A stretch of DNA of 64,000 nucleotides. It comes from Parapedobacter pyrenivorans. GTDB taxonomy: Bacteria > Bacteroidota > Bacteroidia > Sphingobacteriales > Sphingobacteriaceae. Below the pieces are notes generated by a model. It did no database searches. It was not told the DNA's origin and saw only the letters and a list, made by a program, of their open reading frames with translations. Position 1 is the first letter of the stretch. Every line of letters starts with the position of its first letter. Below are positions 35,814 to 45,598 of the stretch, piece by piece. The DNA lies in contig NZ_BMER01000001.1 of assembly GCF_014636865.1 (NCBI RefSeq), positions 1,662,718-1,726,717 of the forward strand. Direction: 5' to 3'. The position numbers and the translations under genes were made by a program.

Positions 35814-36266
35814 TTATTCTGTCTTGAATTTGCCTGGTACCGCACCGAATGAACGCATCAGCCGGTTCCAGGAATTGATCTGTGCCACAGCGAGTGAGAG
35901 GATGGCTATTTCCTGCTTGTTGAAATGTTCCAGTAGCGCGAGATGCAGATCGTCGCTGTGCTCTTCTGCGGGCATATGGGTCAGTTTTTCAGCAAATTCC
36001 AATACGGCCTGTTCTTTTTCGGAATAATAAGGCGTTTCGCGCCACGCAGACACCGAAATAAGTCGGAGCGTGGTTTCCCCGTAGTGAATCCCTTTCTTAT
36101 AATGCATATCGATGCAATATGCGCAACTATTGATTTGCGACACACGCATGTATAGGAGTTCGAGCAGCCCTTGGTCTAGACCGGATTGCTCCAGGTAATC
36201 CTGTGTTTTCCGCATCCCTTCCAATAAGCCGGTCGGGTAATCTGTCATGTGAATACGTTCGTTCAT
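35814..36266 (-). CDS. AhpD-like / carboxymuconolactone decarboxylase family protein
   Basis: 150 residues from ATG 36266 (MNERIHMTDYPTGLLEGMRK). Carries the AhpD-type redox pair in the motif INSCAYCIDMH near residue 50, with the helix ISVSAWRETPYYSEKEQAVL typical of the AhpD/CMD fold. Members of this subtype act as alkylhydroperoxidase-like antioxidants. An in-frame TTG at 36284 would add six residues and is less likely. It starts 24 bases after the serine hydrolase stop, so the two may be co-transcribed. Confidence 0.9.
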   Translation of the reverse strand: MNERIHMTDYPTGLLEGMRKTQDYLEQSGLDQGLLELLYMRVSQINSCAYCIDMHYKKGIHYGETTLRLISVSAWRETPYYSEKEQAVLEFAEKLTHMPAEEHSDDLHLALLEHFNKQEIAILSLAVAQINSWNRLMRSFGAVPGKFKTE

Positions 36267-36290
36267 GATATCGTTTATGTTCAAAAATAG

Positions 36291-37364
36291 TTATTCGCTG
36301 ATAGCTTTGGCAATCCGCTCTGCCAAGATAAGCATGTCTTCTTCCACGGGTTGGTCCCTGTTTGTCAATAGGATGATGCTGAATCGACGGGCGGGCACCC
36401 GGTAAAAAATATTCCGGAAACTCGTACTGCTACCGGTATGGTAGACCACCTTGTCGCCGCTTTCGTTTTGTTTGAGGTGCCACCCGTATCCGTATTTTAC
36501 GGTATCGCCACTGGTCAACGTATTGTAGGCAAATGCCTGCTTAACGAGGTGGTCAGGTAGTGTCCCGTCACTGTACAGGGATTGATCCCACTTGAATAGA
36601 TCCAGCACGTTGCTGTAAATACCCCCATCGCCCAGCACTGCGCTGGTGGCGCTTTGATCCCGAAGCTCCCAATGGTTATTGGTTTTGGTGTATCCAAATG
36701 CCCTCGTCGATACGGTAGATCTACCTGCTTCATGAGCAAGGGTCGTGGTCATGTCCAATGGCTTAAAGATATGTGCCTGCAAGTAAGCGGCAAATGGCTG
36801 GCCACTGTATTTTTCGACCATCAGCGCTAGCAAAGCATACGCCGAATTACTATACCGGTATTGGTGGCCGGGCGTGAGATATCCGCTGTCCAATTTCATG
36901 AGGATATCCAATACCCCTTGGTCTTTGATTTGAGGGTTGAAGGCGGTATCTGCCACGAAATCTTCATAGTCGGGTATCCCAGACGTATGCGTGAGGAGAT
37001 GCTTCACCGTGACGACATCACCATATGCCGGAAAGTCAGCGAACGCCTCGGACAATGTAGTAGACAATCCCAACTTTCCCGCATTGATAAGCTGCAGGAT
37101 AGCCGCCGCCGTAAATTGCTTGCTCACGGATGCCAGCCTGAAGTTGGTTGCTGGGGTCATCTTTTTTTGGTGTTCGAGGTCAGCATAGCCATAGCACCGT
37201 TGCAGCAATACCGCTCCGTCTTGGATGACGAGCAATACCGCCCCGGGGTTGTCACCCTCGTAGGCCGCAAGGATGCGGTCGATCGCCACCGTATCTTGGG
37301 CGGTTGCTGGCTGGGCCAAACTGCACACGAGCAGGGCGAGGAAGCGTACGGATAACAGCATCAT
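36291..37364 (-). CDS. Serine hydrolase of the beta-lactamase class C / penicillin-binding-like family
   Basis: 357 residues from ATG 37364. Signal peptide MLLSVRFLALLVCSLAQPATAQ region, so periplasmic. The Ser-x2-Lys motif is SVSK (FRLASVSKQFTAAAILQL), the Tyr-x-Asn motif is YSNS (QYRYSNSAYALLA), and the third motif is HTGS near the end. This fold covers class C beta-lactamases, D,D-peptidases and esterases; the sequence does not tell which. The frame runs upstream to 37433 but that part lacks a signal and is not conserved. Divergent from the LytS-type kinase. Confidence 0.88.
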   Translation of the reverse strand: MMLLSVRFLALLVCSLAQPATAQDTVAIDRILAAYEGDNPGAVLLVIQDGAVLLQRCYGYADLEHQKKMTPATNFRLASVSKQFTAAAILQLINAGKLGLSTTLSEAFADFPAYGDVVTVKHLLTHTSGIPDYEDFVADTAFNPQIKDQGVLDILMKLDSGYLTPGHQYRYSNSAYALLALMVEKYSGQPFAAYLQAHIFKPLDMTTTLAHEAGRSTVSTRAFGYTKTNNHWELRDQSATSAVLGDGGIYSNVLDLFKWDQSLYSDGTLPDHLVKQAFAYNTLTSGDTVKYGYGWHLKQNESGDKVVYHTGSSTSFRNIFYRVPARRFSIILLTNRDQPVEEDMLILAERIAKAISE

Positions 37365-37566
37365 GCAGTAAAAATAGGAATTATTTATAATGTCTTTGGT
37401 ATTCCGGGTGACTATGAGCTGCCTGCTTCCCAACTGCGCTTCGCCGGCATGTCCTTGCCCAGGAAGGTGACAAAGTAAGGTGCTTGTTTAGGACGATAAA
37501 ACGGCAAGTGGATTTTTTTCAGTCTCGGAAAATAAAATAGTACCTTCGCAGTATAGTACGCCAATT

Positions 37567-39621
37567 ATGAAATCGAGTAGCCTATCGAAACGAATAACCG
37601 CGGTTATCGTCGGTTTCTTTGTTCTCCTACCAGTTGCTGTGAAGGGGGATCAATTGGATAGCCTGGAGCGGATACTGAAACATGGACCCATAGACTCGGC
37701 ATATGTGGAGACGCAAATGGCAGTATCGCGGTTATACCACCGCCAAGGACAGCACGGCGATCGCTGCATGAATCTCGCCTCAGATGCGGTGCAGCATGCA
37801 GTTGATCTAGGGGATACCTATTTGTACGCAAAGGCATTGGATAACCTGGGGCTGCTTTACCGGTATCATCAATATTATGCCCAAGCCATACCAATGCACC
37901 AGAAAGCCTTCGATTTGACAGAATCGCTCGATATCCCGCCACTGAGCAAAATGATCTTTGCCAATAACACGGGGGTTGCCGCCCGCCACAACGGGAACTT
38001 TGATGTTTCGGTTGAATATTACCTAAAGGCCTTGGCGATTGCCGAAAAGGAACAGGATGCAAAAAACCAGGAGATTGCCAACAACGGACTGGGCATTGCC
38101 CTGATGAATATCACAGGTCGCGAACAGGAAGCACTGAGTCATCTGCGGCGTGCCCTTCAAATTGCCAAAGCTTCCAACAACACGCTAGGACAGGCGATGA
38201 ACTACCTCTCCATCGGGAGTTATTACGACGAAATCGGCGAATACGAAACAGCGCGCAAATACCTATTTGAATTGAAACGGCTGAACGAGGGGATGAACGA
38301 TACGAAGGGTATTGCCATCACTTTGGAAGCCATCGGCAACAGTTACCTGCGTGAAAACAAGGACCTGCCGACGGCAAGAACGTATTTCGAGCGGTCATTG
38401 AAGCTGTATGAGCAATTGAACAACCAATTGGGGCAGGCCACGGTGTTGAGCAGTATTGGTGATGTTTTTCAGCGGAATGGTCAGCTTAGCCGGGCGCTGG
38501 CCGCTTATTTCCAGGCGTATGATGTGGGCAATGACCTGCAGAACAATTCGATGATACAAAGCAGTGCTGAGTTGATTTCAACGGTTTATGAGCAGCAAGG
38601 TGACACCAAGCGGGCGCTGGCCTACTACCGGATAAGCCAGCAGTACAAGGATAGCCTGGCACTCCACCAGCAGGAAATCGCGATTTCGGCCATCAAGCAT
38701 CAATATGACTTTGAGAGCAAAGAGGCTGAAATTGAACTGCTCACCAAGGATAAGCAATTGGCTGAAGCAAAACTGCACCGCCGGAATTTGATTATATTCG
38801 CAATGGCTGGCCTTTTAGCGGTGATCTTCGGGTTCGGTTTTTTTAAGATACGGGTAAGACGGTTAAAAAGACGGTCGGATGAATTGATTAAGCGACAGAA
38901 AGACGCCCGATTGAAGGCGCTGTATGACAAGAATCTCATGGAGGCGGAGATTATCGCCACGCGGATGCAAATCAATCCACACTTTATGTTTAACTGCCTG
39001 GGTTCTATCCGTTTTCTGGTCGAGAAAAATGAAAATAAAAAGGCACTCGATTACCTGGTTGATTTCAGCTGTTTCACGCGTCGGGTGCTGGAGATTTCCC
39101 ATCGGCCTGTCCACAGCGTTTCCGATGAATTAAAGCTCTTGGACCAATACCTGAGACTGGAGAAAAATCGCTTTGACGATGGCTTTAGTTATCATATTGT
39201 GAATGAAATGGAGCAATGGGAGGAGCGGGATGTCATTCCGGCACTGCTGTTGCAACCCTTTGTCGAGAATGCAATTTGTCATGGCCTATCGCCTTCAAAT
39301 CGAAAGGAGAAACAGCTCCGGATCGTCGCAAAATCAGGCGCCACTCATATCGAACTAACGATTGAAGACAACGGTGTTGGATTGGCTGAACACCGAACGC
39401 CACAGTCGGGGCATAAGAGTATGGGGCATAAAATTACCGATAAGCGGGTCGACCTGTTCAACAAGAGTTATCGAGATCACATCCAATGGCGCATCGAAAA
39501 CCTGGTGGACCCGGAAGATCGCGTTGAGGGAACCCGTGTGCAAATCGCCATTTTTATCCTGGAAACCCAAGAAACGGAGTTCGTGTATCCTCCTTTTCGA
39601 ACGGGGGTCAGTTTTAATTGA
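37567..39621 (+). CDS. TPR sensor histidine kinase of the LytS (His_kinase) type
   Basis: 684 residues. Signal peptide at the N-terminus, then about six TPR repeats (residues about 40-370, such as YAKALDNLGLLYRYHQYYAQ), one membrane helix near 400-420 (LIIFAMAGLLAVIFGFGFF), and the His_kinase domain with INPHFMFNCLGSIRFL holding the phospho-accepting His. HATPase motifs: LLLQPFVENAICHGL and IEDNGVGLAEH. Such kinases usually sit next to a LytTR response regulator; none is adjacent here (mfd follows). The TPR part probably senses a periplasmic protein. TACCTTCG at 37541-37548 may be its -7 element. Confidence 0.9.
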   Translation: MKSSSLSKRITAVIVGFFVLLPVAVKGDQLDSLERILKHGPIDSAYVETQMAVSRLYHRQGQHGDRCMNLASDAVQHAVDLGDTYLYAKALDNLGLLYRYHQYYAQAIPMHQKAFDLTESLDIPPLSKMIFANNTGVAARHNGNFDVSVEYYLKALAIAEKEQDAKNQEIANNGLGIALMNITGREQEALSHLRRALQIAKASNNTLGQAMNYLSIGSYYDEIGEYETARKYLFELKRLNEGMNDTKGIAITLEAIGNSYLRENKDLPTARTYFERSLKLYEQLNNQLGQATVLSSIGDVFQRNGQLSRALAAYFQAYDVGNDLQNNSMIQSSAELISTVYEQQGDTKRALAYYRISQQYKDSLALHQQEIAISAIKHQYDFESKEAEIELLTKDKQLAEAKLHRRNLIIFAMAGLLAVIFGFGFFKIRVRRLKRRSDELIKRQKDARLKALYDKNLMEAEIIATRMQINPHFMFNCLGSIRFLVEKNENKKALDYLVDFSCFTRRVLEISHRPVHSVSDELKLLDQYLRLEKNRFDDGFSYHIVNEMEQWEERDVIPALLLQPFVENAICHGLSPSNRKEKQLRIVAKSGATHIELTIEDNGVGLAEHRTPQSGHKSMGHKITDKRVDLFNKSYRDHIQWRIENLVDPEDRVEGTRVQIAIFILETQETEFVYPPFRTGVSFN

Positions 39622-39649
39622 GTCCACCTTGTTTTTTTCCGTACCTTTG
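39618..39649 (+). promoter_or_regulatory. Promoter of mfd
   Basis: TTG at 39618-39620, 21 bases, TACCTTTG at 39642-39649. It overlaps the last codon of the kinase gene. Transcription should start near 39656, so the in-frame TTG at 39618 cannot be the mfd start. Confidence 0.65.
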
Positions 39650-39665
39650 CCCCGTTTTTAAGATA

Positions 39666-42600
39666 GTGGGTATAAGTGATATTTTAGCGGAATACCGTCA
39701 AAGCGATAAGGTAGCTGCTTTGGCAAAAACGTTGCTCGGCAAAAACCCGAAAATCCATCTTAAGGGGTTGATTGGGTCGGCTGATGCGATGGTGGCGGTG
39801 TCATGCTATCAACTACAGGAACGTCCTTTAGTGTTTGTGCTGCCCACCCATGAAGAAGCTTCTTATTTCCTAAGCGATCTGGAAGGCTTATTGGACAAGC
39901 AGGTGTTGTTTTTTCCTGCCTCTTATCGCAAAGCATTCGATTTTACGCAGACAGACAGCGCCCATGTATTGCAGCGGGCTGAAACGCTGAGCACACTCAA
40001 CCATGCCAGCGAACTGCCGAAAATGGTGGTTACTTATCCCGAAGCGTTGGCTGAAAAAGTAATCAATCGCAACGACCTGGAAAAAAACACGCTCGAAATT
40101 ACACAAAGTACAAGTCTCGATATCGACTTTATCAATGAATTCCTTCAGGAATACGAATTTGAGCGGGTGGATTTTGTTTACGAGCCGGGGCAGTACGCCA
40201 TTCGGGGCGGCATTGTTGATATCTTTTCATTTTCTAACGACCTTCCTTACCGCATCGAATTTTTTGGTAACGACATCGAAAGTATCCGGACCTTCAATAT
40301 CGAAAGCCAGCTATCCGTAAGTAAAATTCACACGGTCACCATCGTACCTAATGTGCAGGCAAAATTTCTAACCGAGGGTAATATTTCGCTGTTGGAATAC
40401 ATCGCTGCCGATTCATCCATATGGTTTGAAGACGTACAGTTTACAATGGATGTTATTGCCAAAGGGTATAAAAAAGCTGCCGAGTTATGGAAAGCGCTTC
40501 CCCAAGCCGACAAACTCCAGAACCCGGAGTGGGTGGACCCGAAGTTCAACTTTATCGATGAGAAAAACCTGGCGGCCATACTGTTTGATTTTGCCGTGGT
40601 GGAGTTCGGTAAACAATTTCTTTATCAGGCAAACGAGACTATCGTATTCTCCCAGCGGCCGCAGCCGTCATTTAATAAGGATTTTAGCCTGCTGATCCAT
40701 AATTTCAAGGAAAACGAGCAGGCTAATATTCAGAACTGCATTTTCAGTGATTCACCGAAGCAGATTGAACGGCTAATCACCATCCTCGATGATCTGGACA
40801 AATCGGTCACTTTTACGCCGATTCATACGGCGTTGCGTGAGGGTTTCTCAGATACGGAATTGGGTATTGCATGTTATACCGATCATCAGATATTCGATCG
40901 GTATTATAAATATAAACGCAAGAAGGGCTATGAGCGTTCTCAGGCCATCACACTCAAGGAGCTACGTGACCTGAAACCGGGGGACTACATCACGCACATC
41001 GACCACGGTATCGGCAAATATGCCGGACTGGAAAAGGTAAAGGTAAATGACAAAATGCAGGAGATGATTCGCCTGGTCTATGCCGACAATGACTTACTCT
41101 ACGTCAATATCAATTCGCTCAATCGCATTTCGAAGTATACGGGCAAAGAAGGCAGCGTACCCAAAATGAACAAGCTGGGTACCGATGCGTGGGACAAGCT
41201 GAAAAAGACCACTAAAAAAAAAGTTAAGGATATTGCCCGCGACCTGATTAAGCTGTATGCCAAGCGTAAGGCACAGACCGGTAACGCCTTTAGTCCCGAT
41301 ACCTACCTCCAGACTGAACTGGAAGCCTCCTTTATCTACGAAGATACCCCCGATCAGGAGAAAGCGACTCTGGATGTAAAACGCGATATGGAGTCGCCCC
41401 ATCCAATGGATCGCTTAGTGTGTGGTGATGTAGGGTTTGGTAAGACCGAGGTGGCTATCCGTGCGGCGTTTAAGGCCGTGGCTGATAGCAAACAGGTAGC
41501 GGTACTGGTGCCTACCACCATCTTAGCCATGCAGCACCATCGTACGTTTATGGAACGTTTGCGAGGCTTTCCTTGCAATATCGATTACATCAACCGCTTC
41601 AAGACCACCAAACAAATCAAGGAAACATTGGCGCGACTGGCCGACGGCAAGCTCGATGTTATCATCGGCACCCACCGATTGGTGAGCAAAGATGTCAAGT
41701 TCAAGGACCTCGGCTTGATGATTGTCGATGAAGAACAGAAATTTGGCGTGGGCGTGAAGGAAAAGTTGAAGCAAATCCGTGCCAATGTGGATGCGCTCAC
41801 CCTTACGGCTACACCCATTCCGCGTACGCTACATTTTTCATTGATGGGCGCACGCGACCTGAGCATCATTAATACCCCGCCACCAAACCGGCAACCCGTA
41901 CAGACGGAGCTGCATGTTTTTAACGAGACGCTCATACAGGAGGCTGTTTCTTATGAAGTAGATCGCGGGGGGCAGGTCTTTTTTATCCATAACCGGGTGG
42001 CTGATTTGCCGCAGTTGGGCAACATGATCAAAAAGCTGGTTCCCCATGCGCGCGTGGGCGTGGCGCATGGCCAGCTGGAAGGTGACGCGCTTGAAGATGT
42101 GATGCTCAAGTTCGTGAACCATGAGCATGATGTGTTGATAGCCACGACCATCATCGAGGCCGGACTGGATATCCCCAATGCCAATACCATCATTATCAAC
42201 CATGCCCATATGTTCGGCCTAAGCGACCTGCACCAAATGCGGGGCCGTGTGGGGAGGTCAAACAAAAAGGCGTTTTGTTACCTGCTCAGTCCGCCGCTAT
42301 CCACGCTCACTGCGGAAGCCTATAAGCGGCTCAATGCGATCGAAGAATTTTCGGAACTTGGTAGCGGGTTCAACGTCGCTATGCGCGACCTTGATATTAG
42401 GGGGAGCGGTAACCTATTGGGCGCGGAACAGAGTGGGTTTATTGCCGAGATCGGTTTTGAGATGTATCATAAGATACTGGATGAGGCTATACAGGAGTTG
42501 AAAGACGATGAATTTTCTTCACTTTTCCAAGATGTAAAGCCGCGCGATTTTGTATCCTTTACCCAGATCGATACCGATTTGGAAGTATTGATTCCCGATG

Positions 42601-43010
42601 AATATGTAACCAACGTGGCGGAGCGGTACAACCTGTACAATGAAATCGCCAAGCTCGAAAACGAGCAGGAGCTGGATGCGTTTAAAGGCTCATTGCGCGA
42701 CCGTTTCGGGCCTGTGCCTCGGCAGGTGGAAGAGCTCCTCAACACACTACGTTTGCAATGGCTGGGCAAAGCCATTGGTTTAGAAAAAATTTCCTACAAG
42801 AAAAACATCCTGCGTGGTTACTTCTCCACCAATCCCAGCTATTTTGAAAGTGATCAGTTTGGCAAGGTATTGCAGTTCGTACAACTCAATCCCACGATCT
42901 GCAACCTTAAAGAAGTGAAAGGGTCGCTGCGTATCGCCTTTGAGCAGGTGCCTGATATTGGGCAGGCTATTTTAATTCTGCGGGATATGGCGCAGCTCAA
43001 CAGTCAATAG
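39666..43010 (+). CDS. mfd: Transcription-repair coupling factor Mfd
   Basis: 1114 residues from GTG 39666. Mfd removes stalled RNA polymerase from damaged DNA and recruits UvrA. Order of domains: UvrB-homology region (IDFINEFLQEYEFERVDFVY, then GQYAIRGGIVDIFSF), RNA-polymerase-interaction CarD-like domain (LKPGDYITHIDHGIGKYAGL), SF2 helicase with Walker A GDVGFGKTEVA, DEEQ box IVDEEQKFG and LTLTATPIPRTL, then QMRGRVGRSN and the C-terminal TRCF domain. GTG at 39666 fits the promoter at 39618-39649 and gives the family-like start GISDILAEYRQSDKVAALAK. The last 7 bases overlap the convergent lipoprotein gene. Confidence 0.97.
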   Translation: MGISDILAEYRQSDKVAALAKTLLGKNPKIHLKGLIGSADAMVAVSCYQLQERPLVFVLPTHEEASYFLSDLEGLLDKQVLFFPASYRKAFDFTQTDSAHVLQRAETLSTLNHASELPKMVVTYPEALAEKVINRNDLEKNTLEITQSTSLDIDFINEFLQEYEFERVDFVYEPGQYAIRGGIVDIFSFSNDLPYRIEFFGNDIESIRTFNIESQLSVSKIHTVTIVPNVQAKFLTEGNISLLEYIAADSSIWFEDVQFTMDVIAKGYKKAAELWKALPQADKLQNPEWVDPKFNFIDEKNLAAILFDFAVVEFGKQFLYQANETIVFSQRPQPSFNKDFSLLIHNFKENEQANIQNCIFSDSPKQIERLITILDDLDKSVTFTPIHTALREGFSDTELGIACYTDHQIFDRYYKYKRKKGYERSQAITLKELRDLKPGDYITHIDHGIGKYAGLEKVKVNDKMQEMIRLVYADNDLLYVNINSLNRISKYTGKEGSVPKMNKLGTDAWDKLKKTTKKKVKDIARDLIKLYAKRKAQTGNAFSPDTYLQTELEASFIYEDTPDQEKATLDVKRDMESPHPMDRLVCGDVGFGKTEVAIRAAFKAVADSKQVAVLVPTTILAMQHHRTFMERLRGFPCNIDYINRFKTTKQIKETLARLADGKLDVIIGTHRLVSKDVKFKDLGLMIVDEEQKFGVGVKEKLKQIRANVDALTLTATPIPRTLHFSLMGARDLSIINTPPPNRQPVQTELHVFNETLIQEAVSYEVDRGGQVFFIHNRVADLPQLGNMIKKLVPHARVGVAHGQLEGDALEDVMLKFVNHEHDVLIATTIIEAGLDIPNANTIIINHAHMFGLSDLHQMRGRVGRSNKKAFCYLLSPPLSTLTAEAYKRLNAIEEFSELGSGFNVAMRDLDIRGSGNLLGAEQSGFIAEIGFEMYHKILDEAIQELKDDEFSSLFQDVKPRDFVSFTQIDTDLEVLIPDEYVTNVAERYNLYNEIAKLENEQELDAFKGSLRDRFGPVPRQVEELLNTLRLQWLGKAIGLEKISYKKNILRGYFSTNPSYFESDQFGKVLQFVQLNPTICNLKEVKGSLRIAFEQVPDIGQAILILRDMAQLNSQ

Positions 43011-43507
43011 TCCGGATATGCGGTGTCCTGAAATTCGCCGCTGATCCGGATGATGTCTTCATCGTTATTTGGATTAACGAGGGTCGCTTCGAAGGTGCCG
43101 GCCAGCAAGCTGTATACGCCCCGTTTATACACCTTGGTGATGGTTACGGTGCCACCAGCCCCAATCTCATCGGTAGTGTAGTAACCATCGGTGTTGGCAG
43201 CTACGTTAATGGCTATGTGGCCGTTGCTGCCTTTTGTGAAGGTATGCGAACCAGTTTCGTTGTTGAACGGGTGAATATCGATATTCAAGCTTGGAAATGT
43301 GCTTTCACCCTTTCCGACGATGGAAGCAACGAATCCTGCCCCTCCGGGTAGGCTTGCTCCAAAGGCGTTGATATGCGTCGCGGTTAATGATACGTCGCCC
43401 CTGACGAGGAGAAAAGCTTCGGATGGCAGATCATCATCAGGCCTGTTGCTGTTACTACTGCATGATAGGCCGCCCGCGAGCAGTAGCAATCCGAAAAGGT
43501 TTTTCAT
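43004..43507 (-). CDS. Uncharacterised lipoprotein
   Basis: 167 residues from ATG 43507 (MKNLFGLLLLAGGLSC). A lipoprotein signal ends at Cys16, followed by a Ser/Asn/Asp-rich linker. The mature part is beta-rich (LVRGDVSLTATHINAFGASL, YYTTDEIGAGGTVTITKVYK, SGEFQDTAYPDY), similar in style to the DUF6252-type lipoproteins of Bacteroidota, though I cannot confirm that. Two further in-frame ATGs lie upstream to 43528. The stop overlaps mfd by 7 bases. Confidence 0.7.
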   Translation of the reverse strand: MKNLFGLLLLAGGLSCSSNSNRPDDDLPSEAFLLVRGDVSLTATHINAFGASLPGGAGFVASIVGKGESTFPSLNIDIHPFNNETGSHTFTKGSNGHIAINVAANTDGYYTTDEIGAGGTVTITKVYKRGVYSLLAGTFEATLVNPNNDEDIIRISGEFQDTAYPDY

Positions 43508-43542
43508 CGTGTTCATCGTTTTTGTCATGATAGGTATGCAGA

Positions 43543-44871
43543 TTATTTTTTAATAAATTCTACTCTTCTATTCTGCGCTCTACCGGTAGGTGTGGAATTG
43601 TCACCCACCGGTTCACTTTCACCCTTGCCATCAGTTTGCATCCGATCGCCACTAATTCCGAATTCGCCGTCAAGCGCTGCTTTAACAGCTTCCGCGCGCG
43701 CTTTGGATAGCTTAAGGTTTAGCTCATCGCTTCCGTCGCCGTCGGTATATCCGATTATGGATACGTGTACTGCGGCGTTTTCTTCCAACACCGTGGCGAT
43801 TTCCTTCAGTATCCCATATGATTCCGGTTTGATGACGGCTGAGCCCGAATTGAAGTAGATGCCCGTGGTAGAGAACTTACCCTCCTTAATCAGTTTGCTC
43901 CGGGTATCGGGCGTCCCCACAGCCAGCCGCAGGTTGCTGATGAGATACTGGTTTCCTTCGGCAGCCCCATCGCGGTCAAACACCAGCCCATTGTATTGTA
44001 CGTCCTTCGCAAATGCCCTGGGGAGATCCCATACCTTCGTTTCATCTACATAGAAGCGCAACCGTTGGTTTTGGCGCCATATGGATATTTTTACGATGTT
44101 TTTATCTTTATTGTTGAAAGCATCGAGTGCTCCCATATCGTTTTCCATGGTTACCTTACCTCCTTCCCAAAAGGAATAGCCACTCCTTCCTTTGGCTGCG
44201 CCTCCGGCATCCTGTGGGTGGATCGTCACCACCACGCCATCTTTCTTGCCTGCTCCAAACTGTGTCCATGCGGTAAATCCGCTTGAGCCGGAGAAGCTGG
44301 CCATCGAAATCCATAAACTAGCATCGTAGTAACTATAGTCGGGTGTTACCGCCAAGTCAAATTCCAACGTGAAGTTTTCAGGAAGCTCAGTGATAAAATC
44401 TGGCGTCACCGAACCCTTAGTGGTCAGTGCCAACCATTTTCCTTCTCGTCCCTCGATGGTTCTTACTTCTCCACTTGAGTTGGTGTTCCATTTGGCCGGA
44501 AAGTCCCCCACGGCGTCCTGCGCGAAGTCCTCGATGGCAATCACGTTGTCGCCGGGTATAAAATCAAATTTTCCATACGAAGCAAATGTTCTGGTAGTTG
44601 CAGCTCCTACGGCGGCATCGCCACTCGTCATCATACCATCGGCCGATTGGTCAGCTGAACGGTTGGGGCTATCTTTCGTCTTATTATCCTTTTCAAACAC
44701 CTTATCCAGTGCTTTGTCGGTACTTTCCTCGGTTTCCCGTTCCACTCGCCGTTCAATGGTCCGTTCGGCTGCTTCCTCTGCTTTTTTTGCCAGCTTCTTC
44801 AGGATTTGGCCATCGACATGGTGGGGGAAGGTCATCAGGCCAACAACAAGGCATATACAAATCGCATTCAT
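43543..44871 (-). CDS. OmpA-family protein with lectin-like domain
   Basis: 442 residues. Signal peptide to about residue 20 (MNAICICLVVGLMTFPHHVD), a charged helical stretch rich in Glu/Arg (about 25-65), then a beta-rich part (about 100-310; FTLEFDLAVTPDYSYYDASL, KIDVWRQN-like strands) resembling a concanavalin-like fold, and a C-terminal OmpA domain (about 335-442) that binds peptidoglycan: SGSAVIKPESYGILKEIATV, SIIGYTDGDGSDELN, TGRAQNRRVEFIKK. It should sit in the periplasm or outer membrane and link the wall to something bound by the middle domain. Upstream lies the two-component pair on the same strand. Confidence 0.88.
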   Translation of the reverse strand: MNAICICLVVGLMTFPHHVDGQILKKLAKKAEEAAERTIERRVERETEESTDKALDKVFEKDNKTKDSPNRSADQSADGMMTSGDAAVGAATTRTFASYGKFDFIPGDNVIAIEDFAQDAVGDFPAKWNTNSSGEVRTIEGREGKWLALTTKGSVTPDFITELPENFTLEFDLAVTPDYSYYDASLWISMASFSGSSGFTAWTQFGAGKKDGVVVTIHPQDAGGAAKGRSGYSFWEGGKVTMENDMGALDAFNNKDKNIVKISIWRQNQRLRFYVDETKVWDLPRAFAKDVQYNGLVFDRDGAAEGNQYLISNLRLAVGTPDTRSKLIKEGKFSTTGIYFNSGSAVIKPESYGILKEIATVLEENAAVHVSIIGYTDGDGSDELNLKLSKARAEAVKAALDGEFGISGDRMQTDGKGESEPVGDNSTPTGRAQNRRVEFIKK

Positions 44872-44962
44872 AACTTACTAGTTTTTCACCGCTACAGATT
44901 TTCCTGACTCAAAGCTCGGATTAATCCATATGGGTGTCAACTACATAAGTATGTGGTTGTCG

Positions 44963-45598
44963 CTACAGGATGTTGTTTTTCAATGTTTTGGATACGGCTT
45001 CCGTAGCCGAATGTACGTGCAGCTTGTCGTAGATTTTCTTGATATGGAACCGGATGGTGTCGATGCTCAGGTTCAGTTCGGCAGCAATCATTTTATAGCT
45101 ATAGCCATTTACGAGGAGTTGAAGTGTTTCGGTTTCCCGATCGGAAAGGTAATAGGTTTCGTGCTGTATTTGGCGTGCACGGGGTACCATCTGCAATACT
45201 TTACGGGCTACCGATCCAGTCATTGGGGCTCCGCCGCTCAATACACTCCGGATGGCTTGCGGGAGCTCCTCCGGCGCCGAACTTTTCAGGATATATCCCG
45301 ATGCTCCAGCACATACGGCATCGAAAATCCGGTCGTTATCGTCAAAAACGGTAAGCATCAGTATGGGCAACGTCTCATCGGTAGCTCGAATACGCCTTAC
45401 CGCTTCGATGCCCGAAATGCCGGGCATATCAATATCCATCAGCACGATTTGCGGCGAATATTGGTTGATGTCTTCCGTCACGGCCAACGCATATGGTAAC
45501 GCCCCTGTCAGCACCATGTCGTCTTCTGCATCAAGGAGCGCTTGTATGCTCAGACGCAATCCGCTGTGGTCGTCGTATAGTAATACCTTGGTCATCAT
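44963..45598 (-). CDS. NarL/LuxR-type response regulator
   Basis: 211 residues. Receiver domain 1-120: acidic pair DDH near 9-11, phospho-accepting Asp in IVLMDIDMPG, Lys in GYILKSSAPEE. The C-terminal LuxR helix-turn-helix is LSDRETETLQLLVNGYSYKM followed by SIDTIRFHIKKIYDKLHVHS. It receives phosphate from the kinase whose gene overlaps its start by 4 bases. Targets are unknown; the next gene downstream is the OmpA-family gene on the same strand. Confidence 0.95.
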   Translation of the reverse strand: MMTKVLLYDDHSGLRLSIQALLDAEDDMVLTGALPYALAVTEDINQYSPQIVLMDIDMPGISGIEAVRRIRATDETLPILMLTVFDDNDRIFDAVCAGASGYILKSSAPEELPQAIRSVLSGGAPMTGSVARKVLQMVPRARQIQHETYYLSDRETETLQLLVNGYSYKMIAAELNLSIDTIRFHIKKIYDKLHVHSATEAVSKTLKNNIL

